A DNA stretch of 7,262 nucleotides, taken from contig CALJEO010000028.1 in assembly GCA_938073845.1 (NCBI GenBank), positions 1 to 7,262 of the forward strand, in the 5' to 3' direction. Of this stretch, positions 1 through 5,457 are shown piece by piece (the stretch's first letter is position 1; every line of letters starts with the position of its first letter). Both the position numbers and the translations under genes were made by a program. A model generated the notes under the pieces. That model saw nothing but the letters and a program-made list of their open reading frames with translations, ran no database searches and was not told the DNA's origin. Source of the stretch: an uncultured archaeon. GTDB taxonomy: Archaea > Korarchaeota > Korarchaeia > Korarchaeales > Korarchaeaceae.

Positions 1-725
1 GAGATAGGGGGAACGAGAGCGTCAGAGGGGTCTCCTTCCGTGTCAGTGGCGGCGAAATACTGGGGATAGGAGGGGTGGCTGGGAACGGGCAGAAAGAATT
101 AGCTCAGTCCTTAGTCGGGCTTAGGAAGGTCAAGAAGGGAAGGATCTATGTCAGCGGTATCGATGTGACCAACAGATCCCCGAGAGAGATCCTGAGGCTT
201 GGAGTGGCTTACATACCCGAGGAGAGGCTCAAGTATGGGGTCATTGGGGAAATGAGCGTTGCTGAGAACTTGATCCTTAGGAGGTACTATGAGAGACCTT
301 TCAGCTCCGGATGCATCCTGAACCAGAGCGAGGTAGCTGAGTTCTCCGAGAGGGTGGTTGAGGAGTTTGGCATAGTAACACCATCGATCCATACGCCCGT
401 CAAGAACCTCTCCGGTGGGAACATCCAGCGGCTTGTGGTGGGTAGGGAAATGATTACGGGACCTAAGTTGATAATAGCTTCAAACCCGACGCAAGGCTTA
501 GATGTGGCAGCCTCTGATTACATAAGGAGCCTCCTTATTGCCCATAGAGATAACGGTTCCGCTATACTCCTCATATCGAGCGATCTCGATGAGCTGCTGG
601 AGCTGAGCGATAGGGTAGCGGTGATGTTCAGGGGTGAGTTAGTCGGCCTCTTCAGACCTGGGGAGGTATCTGCAGAGCAGCTCGGGTTGATGATGTCTGG
701 AGGGATGCGCCTTGAAGCTAGTTAA
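1..725 (+). CDS. BMP-type (nucleoside/CUT2-like) ABC importer ATPase, C-terminal nucleotide-binding domain, 5' partial
   Basis: The gene enters from the left edge. The frame is open from base 3, reading DRGNESVRGVSFRVSGGEIL before the GTG at 75, so that GTG is an internal valine and not a start. About 240 residues are visible, matching the second half of a roughly 500-residue double-NBD ATPase of the RbsA/MglA/YufO type. Visible motifs are a Walker A-like GVAGNGQKEL (72-101), a Q-loop region ending in AYIPEERLKYG, an intact signature LSGGN (408-422), a degenerate Walker B LIIASNPT (468-491) and a D-loop GLDV. The H-loop reads SSDLDE, with Asp where His is usual. The Walker A Lys, Walker B Asp and catalytic Glu are all replaced, as is common in the second domain of this family. 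The stop overlaps the first permease gene. The family is secure; nucleoside as substrate is inferred from the BMP protein downstream. Confidence 0.93.
   Translation, partial: DRGNESVRGVSFRVSGGEILGIGGVAGNGQKELAQSLVGLRKVKKGRIYVSGIDVTNRSPREILRLGVAYIPEERLKYGVIGEMSVAENLILRRYYERPFSSGCILNQSEVAEFSERVVEEFGIVTPSIHTPVKNLSGGNIQRLVVGREMITGPKLIIASNPTQGLDVAASDYIRSLLIAHRDNGSAILLISSDLDELLELSDRVAVMFRGELVGLFRPGEVSAEQLGLMMSGGMRLEAS
699..704 (+). promoter_or_regulatory. Shine-Dalgarno site fixing the first permease start
   Basis: GGAGGG lies 7 bases before the TTG at 712, inside the last codons of the ATPase gene. A stop codon in this frame at 691-693 leaves little room for an earlier start. Together these support the TTG and a translationally coupled overlap. 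Confidence 0.75.
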
Positions 726-1779
726 GAGGGTTGGGATCAGCAGGAGGCTGTTAGTGGGGGTCAGGATCCTATCCATCGTAATCGCCTTCGCCTTGGCATC
801 ACTCCTCCTGCTGCTGCATGAGGTGAATCCCGTGGATTTCTACGTGAGCCTGCTGTTCAACGTCTTCGGTACCCGTGTAGGTGTGGCCGAGTCCGTCGTC
901 AGAATGATACCGCTTCTCCTCATAAGCTCAGGCCTGGCCCTCTCCTTCAGAGCGGGCTTCTGGAACATAGGGGCGGAGGGGCAGCTACTAGCTGGGGCTA
1001 TGATTGGCTACCTGATAGCATCTAACTTCGGAGATTCACCGAGCTACGTGCTGATTCCCTCGCTCTTCATCTTTGGCTACCTGGCGGGGGCGGCTTGGGG
1101 GATAATTCCAGCGTTGCTGAAGGCCAAGCTCAACGTGAACGATGTCATATCCACCCTGATGCTGTACTACATCCTCCACTGGATCTTCCAGCACATGATA
1201 CATGGCCCTTGGAAGGCTGTGGAGACCGTAGGAGGGCTCACTTATGGGGGCTTCGCCCACACTCAGGTACTGCCTGAGAACTCGCAGCTTCCAGTGATTC
1301 CCGGAACCAGGGTGCACTGGCCGACCCTCATGATAGCTCTAGCATCAGCGATCCTGCTGTACCTCCTCCTGAGGAGGACCACCTGGGGTTTCGAGATAAG
1401 GGCCCTCGGCGGGAACCCTGATGCGAGTAGAGCGGCTGGGATAAGTCGCGTCAAGGTCCTGCTGTTGGTAGCTCTGATAAGCGGTGGTCTCTCGGGAACA
1501 GCTGGTATAGGGGAGCTCTGTGGGATCCAGAAGAGGTTCACCCCTGGGTTCCTATCCGGTTACGGGTTCTCAGCGATAATAACGGCTTGGCTGAGCGGAA
1601 GTAATCCTGTGAACCTGATCATCTCGAACTTCCTCTACGGGGGACTATTGGTGGGCGGTAGCTACGCGATGATATCCTACAAACTCCCTCTGGGTTTCAT
1701 AAACATGTTCAATGGACTGATACTCCTCTCCGTGTTGGCTGGCGAGTTCCTGATGAGATACGAATTGAGGAGGGGTTGA
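712..1779 (+). CDS. ABC transporter permease, first of two (BPD_transp_2 family, NupP/YufP-like)
   Basis: This is a 355-residue integral membrane protein forming half of the translocation channel. It starts at a TTG overlapping the ATPase gene by 14 bases. A basic N-terminus (KLVKRVGISRRLLVG) is followed by a first membrane segment (IVIAFALASLLLLLH) and several more hydrophobic helices. Two family signatures are clear. The first is GLALSFRAGFWNIGAEGQLL near residues 77-96, typical of the larger permease of BMP-dependent importers. The second is the cytoplasmic loop ALGGNPDASRAAGIS around residues 230-245, which contacts the ATPase. Length and motifs fit the larger member of the YufP/YufQ or NupB/NupC permease pair. 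The partner gene begins almost immediately downstream. Substrate specificity cannot be read from the permease itself. Confidence 0.94.
   Translation: MKLVKRVGISRRLLVGVRILSIVIAFALASLLLLLHEVNPVDFYVSLLFNVFGTRVGVAESVVRMIPLLLISSGLALSFRAGFWNIGAEGQLLAGAMIGYLIASNFGDSPSYVLIPSLFIFGYLAGAAWGIIPALLKAKLNVNDVISTLMLYYILHWIFQHMIHGPWKAVETVGGLTYGGFAHTQVLPENSQLPVIPGTRVHWPTLMIALASAILLYLLLRRTTWGFEIRALGGNPDASRAAGISRVKVLLLVALISGGLSGTAGIGELCGIQKRFTPGFLSGYGFSAIITAWLSGSNPVNLIISNFLYGGLLVGGSYAMISYKLPLGFINMFNGLILLSVLAGEFLMRYELRRG
1767..1775 (+). promoter_or_regulatory. Shine-Dalgarno site deciding the second permease start
   Basis: GAGGAGGGG ends 6 bases before the ATG at 1782. It directly abuts the in-frame TTG at 1776 with no spacer. 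Normal spacing therefore favours the ATG, making the protein two residues shorter than the longest reading. Confidence 0.75.
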
Positions 1780-1781
1780 CG

Positions 1782-2708
1782 ATGGAGCTGGGTGTAGTGG
1801 AGAACATAATCTGGGTGGGCTCGAGGTCAGCGATCCCCTTACTACTCGCGGCCCTGGGTGAGATATATGCTGAGAGATCCGGGGTGCTGAACCTAGGCGT
1901 CGAGGGTATGATGGCCCTCGGGGCTACAATATCCTTCATAGTCTCCCTCCATAGCCAAAACGCTTGGCTTGGAATATCAGCGGGAATGCTCGCAGCTACG
2001 ATGCTCTCCCTGGTACACGGGTTCGTGAGCGTCTCGCTGAAGTCAAATCAGGTAGTCTCAGGACTAGCCCTATCGATGCTGGGGCTGGGGTTGAGCAGCC
2101 TCATCGGTAGGAAGTACGTCGGATCCCAGCTTCCACCTGATGTGAGGTTCCTACCGACGCCCTTGGAACCTCTCCATAAGGTCCCATTGGTGGGGAAGTT
2201 CCTCTTCGACCAAGACCCCATCTTCTATCTGAGCTTACTGCTGACATTCCTCCTATGGTTCCTGCTCTTCCGGACCAGGTGCGGATTGATAGTGAGATCC
2301 GCAGGAGGTAATCCAGCTGCCGTGGATGCGGCAGGCATAAGCGTGGAGAAGGTTAGGTACGCGTCCACACTGTTAGGAGGGGCTCTCGCGGGGCTAGCTG
2401 GTGCCTACCTCTCCACCTCGTACAATCCAGTATGGATAGAGAACATAACGGCGGGCAGGGGGTGGATAGCCATATCCCTAGTTATCTTCTCCCTCTGGGA
2501 CCCCGCTAAAGCACTGCTGACATCTTTGCTCTTCGGTACGATAGAGGCAGCTAGCTACACCCTCCAAGCCCTGGGTTACAGCCAGTGGCTCCTTAGCGCG
2601 CTGCCCTACCTAATGACCCTGGTGATACTCACCCTAGGGTCCTCCGGCAGGTTCAGGAGGAGAGTTGGGGCACCGCGCTACCTGGGTGTCCCGTATGAGA
2701 GGGAGTGA
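1782..2708 (+). CDS. ABC transporter permease, second of two (BPD_transp_2 family, NupQ/YufQ-like)
   Basis: This is a 308-residue integral membrane protein, the smaller channel subunit. The ATG at 1782 is preferred over the TTG at 1776 because of Shine-Dalgarno spacing; it leaves a 2-base gap after the first permease stop. The N-terminal block ALGEIYAERSGVLNLGVEGM (about residues 24-43) is the hallmark of this subunit. The ATPase-contact loop reads SAGGNPAAVDAAGIS around residues 173-187. GGALAGLAGAYLSTSYNPVW and the following hydrophobic segments complete the usual fold. Length is normal for the family. It is the last gene of the ATPase-permease-permease cluster; the binding protein follows after a 289-base regulatory gap. 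No frameshift or missing block is seen. Confidence 0.94.
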   Translation: MELGVVENIIWVGSRSAIPLLLAALGEIYAERSGVLNLGVEGMMALGATISFIVSLHSQNAWLGISAGMLAATMLSLVHGFVSVSLKSNQVVSGLALSMLGLGLSSLIGRKYVGSQLPPDVRFLPTPLEPLHKVPLVGKFLFDQDPIFYLSLLLTFLLWFLLFRTRCGLIVRSAGGNPAAVDAAGISVEKVRYASTLLGGALAGLAGAYLSTSYNPVWIENITAGRGWIAISLVIFSLWDPAKALLTSLLFGTIEAASYTLQALGYSQWLLSALPYLMTLVILTLGSSGRFRRRVGAPRYLGVPYERE

Positions 2709-2783
2709 ATATTCATTGATCCCAGGGCGCTAGATTGGAGCTAGTACTTTGAGAGGTCCTCGATCTCAGATGACGGGTATCAA

Positions 2784-2848
2784 GGGGAGGCCGACCCCCC
2801 ATGAGGCTGAAACAGCCCGGCCTCCCCGGGCCGCCGCCCACGGCGGCC
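2784..2848 (+). other. GC-rich double hairpin, candidate structured RNA or 3' processing/termination element
   Basis: Two perfect hairpins sit side by side. In the first, GGGGAGGCCG (2784-2793) pairs with CGGCCTCCCC (2818-2827) over 10 bp. The inner hairpin GGCTG-AAA-CAGCC (2805-2817) stacks directly on its 3' side, leaving an 11-base one-sided bulge ACCCCCCATGA (2794-2804). The second is GGCCGCCG (2829-2836), loop CCCA, then CGGCGGCC (2841-2848). The block is far richer in GC than its surroundings, a known mark of structured RNAs in hyperthermophiles. AT-rich sequence follows (about 2866-2890), so it could instead end the permease transcript. No promoter is visible directly before it. It matches no RNA family I recognise. 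Confidence 0.5.
2794..2806 (+). repeat. 13-mer ACCCCCCATGAGG, copy 1
   Basis: This copy covers the bulge of the large hairpin and the first bases of its inner stem. It is identical to copy 2 at 2978-2990, which overlaps the ribosome-binding region of the BMP gene. Confidence 0.8.
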
Positions 2849-2911
2849 GTTCATGCTTGACTGCTAACTTCTTAATAAAATTATCGCTTTACTCCGCGAC
2901 CGCGAGGGTAT

Positions 2912-2932
2912 TTCGACCATCCGGGAGGCGAA
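2912..2932 (+). repeat. Imperfect inverted repeat upstream of the BMP promoter
   Basis: TTCG (2912-2915) and CGAA (2929-2932) are mirrored, with inner CC (2917-2918) opposite GG (2927-2928). The repeat lies about 10 bases before the BRE, where an archaeal activator could bind. It is short, and chance cannot be excluded. Confidence 0.3.
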
Positions 2933-2940
2933 GGCCCGAG

Positions 2941-2956
2941 GGAAAATTTTATATAT
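2941..2956 (+). promoter_or_regulatory. Archaeal promoter (BRE + TATA box) of the BMP gene
   Basis: A purine-rich BRE, GGAAAA (2941-2946), runs into the TATA box TTTATATAT (2948-2956). The usual 25-27 base distance puts the transcription start near A2977 or A2978. That gives a leader of about 20 bases ending at the ATG at 2998. It is the clearest promoter in the window and separates expression of the binding protein from the upstream permease cluster. Confidence 0.85.
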
Positions 2957-2959
2957 AAT

Positions 2960-2979
2960 GTTGCGCGAGCGCGCGCAAC
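2960..2979 (+). promoter_or_regulatory. 20-bp perfect dyad, candidate operator
   Basis: GTTGCGCG (2960-2967) and CGCGCAAC (2972-2979) are perfect inverted repeats around the 4-base centre AGCG. The dyad starts right after the TATA box and reaches the predicted start site. This is a typical place for archaeal repressors that block RNA polymerase. If transcription started further upstream, it would instead form an 8-bp hairpin in the leader. The binding protein is unknown; a regulator responding to purines or nucleosides would fit the importer but is inference. Confidence 0.6.
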
Positions 2980-2990
2980 CCCCCATGAGG
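2978..2990 (+). repeat. 13-mer ACCCCCCATGAGG, copy 2
   Basis: This is identical to copy 1 at 2794-2806. It begins at about the predicted transcription start, so it would be the first bases of the BMP mRNA, and its end merges into the Shine-Dalgarno sequence. Confidence 0.8.
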
Positions 2991-2995
2991 TGATG
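2988..2995 (+). promoter_or_regulatory. Shine-Dalgarno site of the BMP gene
   Basis: GAGGTGAT matches the complement of the archaeal 16S 3' end over eight bases, just before the ATG at 2998. It overlaps ATG-AGG-TGA (2985-2993), a two-codon reading frame. Confidence 0.85.
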
Positions 2996-2997
2996 TT

Positions 2998-4296
2998 ATG
3001 AGGTCCTATCAGGTGGCAGCCCTAGCTCTCGCGCTCCTGATAATAGGAGCGGTGGGAGGTTATTTCCTCTCCCCGAGAGCGGAAGTAACGGTGACTAGAA
3101 CGGTAACACAGACCCTCACCGAGAAGGAGACTGTCACAGCTCCTCAGGCAAAGAAGTTAAGGGCAGCTTTCATATACGTCGGGCCGATAGGGGATTACGG
3201 TTGGACTCACGCCCACCATCAGGCTAAGGAATTGGTTGATAGGAAGTACGAATGGCTCGAGACTACCCAGGTGGAGTCAGTTGATCCGGCAGCCTCGGCG
3301 GGAGTCATGGAGCAGTTGATATCCCAAGGTTACAACGTAATATTCACCACAAGCTTCGACTTCATGGATCCGACCCTTGAGGAAGCTAGGAAGCACCCCG
3401 ATGTGATATTTTGGCATTGCTCCGGTTACAAGAGAGCCCCGAACATGGGAACGTACTTCGTGGAGTTCTACCAGCTCTACTACCTTAACGGATTGATGGC
3501 TGGCGCTCTAACCAAGACCAAGAAGATAGGTTACGTCGCGGCCCATTTGATACCTGAGGTAGTGAGACACATAAATGCCTTCGCGATAGGTGTTAAGGAG
3601 GTCTGCCCTGACTGCAAGGTTTACGTCAGGGAGATAGGGGCTTGGGTAGACCCAACGAAGGCCAGGCAGGCATCCGAGGCCCTGATATCGGAAGGCGTTG
3701 ACGTGCTTGCCTTCACCGAGGACACGCCCACCGTGGTGCAGGTTGCTCAAGAGCACTACATGAGAGGCAGGAGGGTGCTCGCGTTCGGTCACTACAGTCC
3801 CATGAAGGAGTACGGTAAGGATGTATGCGTGAGCGGGCAGATCGCGCACTGGGAGGGAGTATACGACGATATACTATCGAAGATATACGCTGGCTCCTAC
3901 ACCAACAAGAACCTTGAGAACGTCGACTACTGGTGGAAGCTAAAGGAAGGCGCTGCAGAACTCGGCTGCGCGTATAACGAGCCGATAAACCCCAAGTTCG
4001 TTGATGAGCTTAAGTCAGTGAGGATTAGGGGCCAGGTTCAGCTGCCCAACGGGACGGTGCTTAAGGATCCGGATGCCTACACACTGGTCTTCGCTAGGCT
4101 AGCTCAAATGGGTGCCATCTGGACCGGGAAGGGATGGATCTACGTGAATGATGAGACCTTCGATCCCTTCACGGGTCCGATATATGATAATGAGGGCAGG
4201 TTGAGGGTCCTCCCGGGCCAAAGGGTAGGGCATGACGAACTCTGGTCCATGCAGTGGTGGGTTGATAACGTTGTCGGCCCCCGTCTCGGGGGCTGA
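2998..4296 (+). CDS. BMP-family substrate-binding protein of the ABC importer, membrane-anchored
   Basis: This is a 432-residue extracytoplasmic binding protein of the BMP/Med/PnrA type, a family whose best-known members bind nucleosides. Residues 5-24 are a hydrophobic signal or anchor helix. A Thr-rich stalk follows (residues 31-47, TVTRTVTQTLTEKETVT). There is no lipobox cysteine, so anchoring is probably by the helix and not by lipid. The BMP domain starts near residue 54 with AAFIYVGPIGDYGWTHAHHQ. The core block IGAWVDPTKARQASEALISE and the following GVDVLAFTEDTP are typical. The C-terminus ends in DELWSMQWWVDNVVG. Five cysteines, including CPDC, could form disulfides outside the cell. 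The start is fixed by a strong Shine-Dalgarno site and a promoter. It lies downstream of its transporter genes, opposite to the common bacterial order. Family confident; exact ligand unknown. Confidence 0.93.
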   Translation: MRSYQVAALALALLIIGAVGGYFLSPRAEVTVTRTVTQTLTEKETVTAPQAKKLRAAFIYVGPIGDYGWTHAHHQAKELVDRKYEWLETTQVESVDPAASAGVMEQLISQGYNVIFTTSFDFMDPTLEEARKHPDVIFWHCSGYKRAPNMGTYFVEFYQLYYLNGLMAGALTKTKKIGYVAAHLIPEVVRHINAFAIGVKEVCPDCKVYVREIGAWVDPTKARQASEALISEGVDVLAFTEDTPTVVQVAQEHYMRGRRVLAFGHYSPMKEYGKDVCVSGQIAHWEGVYDDILSKIYAGSYTNKNLENVDYWWKLKEGAAELGCAYNEPINPKFVDELKSVRIRGQVQLPNGTVLKDPDAYTLVFARLAQMGAIWTGKGWIYVNDETFDPFTGPIYDNEGRLRVLPGQRVGHDELWSMQWWVDNVVGPRLGG

Positions 4297-4305
4297 TCCT
4301 TTTTT
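4277..4305 (+). terminator. Hairpin plus T-tract terminator overlapping the BMP stop
   Basis: GCCCCCG (4277-4283) pairs perfectly with CGGGGGC (4287-4293) around a TCT loop, extendable by a G-U and a C-G pair to 4275/4295. Six T residues follow at 4300-4305. The stem lies in the last codons of the gene, so the C-terminal Pro-Arg-Leu-Gly-Gly is encoded by the terminator. Archaea often need only the T-tract. Confidence 0.7.
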
Positions 4306-4581
4306 AATGGACGCTCGGAAGTCCGATAGTCTGGTCACTTAGTCTATGATGCGTAGCTCTTGGGCTCACCGGCCTTGAGTCACGTCTCGTTGAGGTCTCG
4401 CTCGCCCTTCAATCAACTCCTCAAAGCTTTGAGAAAGGCCCTCTACCTGAAGTTATCGCGTTTATGAAGCTCCTTTCTGGACATCTGCATCAGAGCGATT
4501 CCAGAACTTTGTCTATTATCCTGAAACCGCTGACTGTAGCTAGTTGGCTCTGAGCACACAGCCGAGCTGAGACGGACAATC
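4306..4581. other. Convergent intergenic spacer, no gene supported
   Basis: This stretch lies between the end of the BMP gene and the end of the minus-strand operon. Only short frames occur, such as a TTG frame at 4375-4467 and an ATG frame starting at 4464, and neither has a Shine-Dalgarno site. It contains a small hairpin GGAC/GTCC (4309-4324) and a perfect 14-bp palindrome CTCAAAGCTTTGAG (4420-4433). No tRNA, CRISPR or mobile-element mark is seen, and I see no clear terminator for the minus-strand operon. Confidence 0.6.
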
Positions 4582-5457
4582 TCACTCCAAGGCTTTCCTC
4601 ATCCACCTGAATCTCCTGACGGACTCGAACCCTGCGGCTTCGAACGCCGCCCTGTACTTGCACCATATCTGGGTCCTCACCTGAGATGCTCCCATCTCAT
4701 AAGCCACCGTCAATGCCATCTCGGCTGAATCGAATATCTGACCTAACCCAGACCTCTCGGGCCCCCATATCAGGACGTAGAAGTAATTATCATCGAAAGT
4801 AGGCTTGAAGAGACCCATGATGAACTCCCATAGGCCTATCCTTACCTTCAGCACCTTGGGTGGCGGTAATCCAACGGAGGCCCTCTCCCAGAGGAGCTCC
4901 CAGAGGAGCGCCGAGGGTCTAGTTTGACCAGCTATCATCTGAGCGGATGCCGGGAACTCCTTTCTCCCCAGCTCCTCTACCTTGGGCTGCTCCGGAGCCG
5001 GCCTAGGTTGGGCTTCCATCAGGACCTGAGAGTCTATCTCAGAGAAACCCATGGCTTCGAAGAAAGCGATCGCCTCATCGTAGGGTATCGTATCGAGGGC
5101 GTTGAAGCCCATATCCCTAGCTATGTTGCAGCACTCACTCACCAGCTGCCTGCCGACCCCGGATCTCCTCTCCTCCTCCTTGACCCAGACCATCTGGAGG
5201 TAGGCGTGATCCCCGACCGGTGACCTGAACCTCTCGGGGACCACCTCGGCCTCCCCTACGACCTCATCTTCCTTAACAGCTATCAAGACCCTACCGTCGA
5301 CTGAGAGCAAGGTCTCAACATACCAACCGAAAACCCTGGGATCTCCCCAGTAACCGCAGTCCCTCACCCTCATGCTGAGGGGCATCCCCCTCCACCTGGG
5401 GCAGTGTATGCTGATGACATCCTCCATGAATCTGGGATCGAACTTAACAATCCTCAA
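4582..5457 (-). CDS. GNAT-type N-acetyltransferase with a degenerate second GNAT-like half
   Basis: This 291-residue protein is predicted to move an acetyl group from acetyl-CoA to an amine; the acceptor is unknown. The N-terminal half (about 1-145) is a typical GNAT fold. Motif A is YLQMVWVKEEERRSGVGRQL (residues 86-105), with the CoA-binding RRSGVG at 97-102. Motif B is AIAFFEAMGF (129-138). After a Pro-rich linker (about 150-160), the C-terminal half repeats a weaker pattern ending in YRAAFEAAGFESVRRFRWM, again like motif B but with no RxxGxG loop, so it is probably structural or substrate-binding. The start is a TTG that overlaps the sirtuin stop as TTGA, with a G-run 6 bases upstream (5464-5469), suggesting coupled translation. 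Being paired with a sirtuin suggests protein lysine as acceptor, but small molecules remain possible. Confidence 0.85.
   Translation of the reverse strand: MRIVKFDPRFMEDVISIHCPRWRGMPLSMRVRDCGYWGDPRVFGWYVETLLSVDGRVLIAVKEDEVVGEAEVVPERFRSPVGDHAYLQMVWVKEEERRSGVGRQLVSECCNIARDMGFNALDTIPYDEAIAFFEAMGFSEIDSQVLMEAQPRPAPEQPKVEELGRKEFPASAQMIAGQTRPSALLWELLWERASVGLPPPKVLKVRIGLWEFIMGLFKPTFDDNYFYVLIWGPERSGLGQIFDSAEMALTVAYEMGASQVRTQIWCKYRAAFEAAGFESVRRFRWMRKALE

Noticed and set aside
1776..1781. TTG at 1776 as the second permease start
   Set aside because: The Shine-Dalgarno run ends at 1775, leaving no spacer; the ATG at 1782 has normal spacing.
2766..2812. Possible box C/D guide RNA (GATGA-like and CTGA boxes)
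   Set aside because: The C box matches only in part, there is no clear C'/D' pair and no plausible guide layout; the perfect stems explain the region better.
2801..2860. 19-codon ATG frame starting in the hairpin bulge (MRLKQPG...)
   Set aside because: It is preceded by a C-run instead of a ribosome-binding site, and its Pro/Ala content follows from the hairpin sequence.
2749..2958. 69-codon plus-strand frame from a TTG across the spacer
   Set aside because: It runs through both hairpins and into the TATA box, has no Shine-Dalgarno site, and its composition simply reflects the GC-rich stems.
4346..4352. ATGATG as a guide-RNA C box in the convergent spacer
   Set aside because: No D or D' box at suitable distance and no flanking stem.
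4375..4467. Short frame containing FNQLLKALRKALYLKL in the convergent spacer
   Set aside because: Thirty codons from a TTG with no Shine-Dalgarno site and no recognisable family; not enough to call a gene or a gene remnant.
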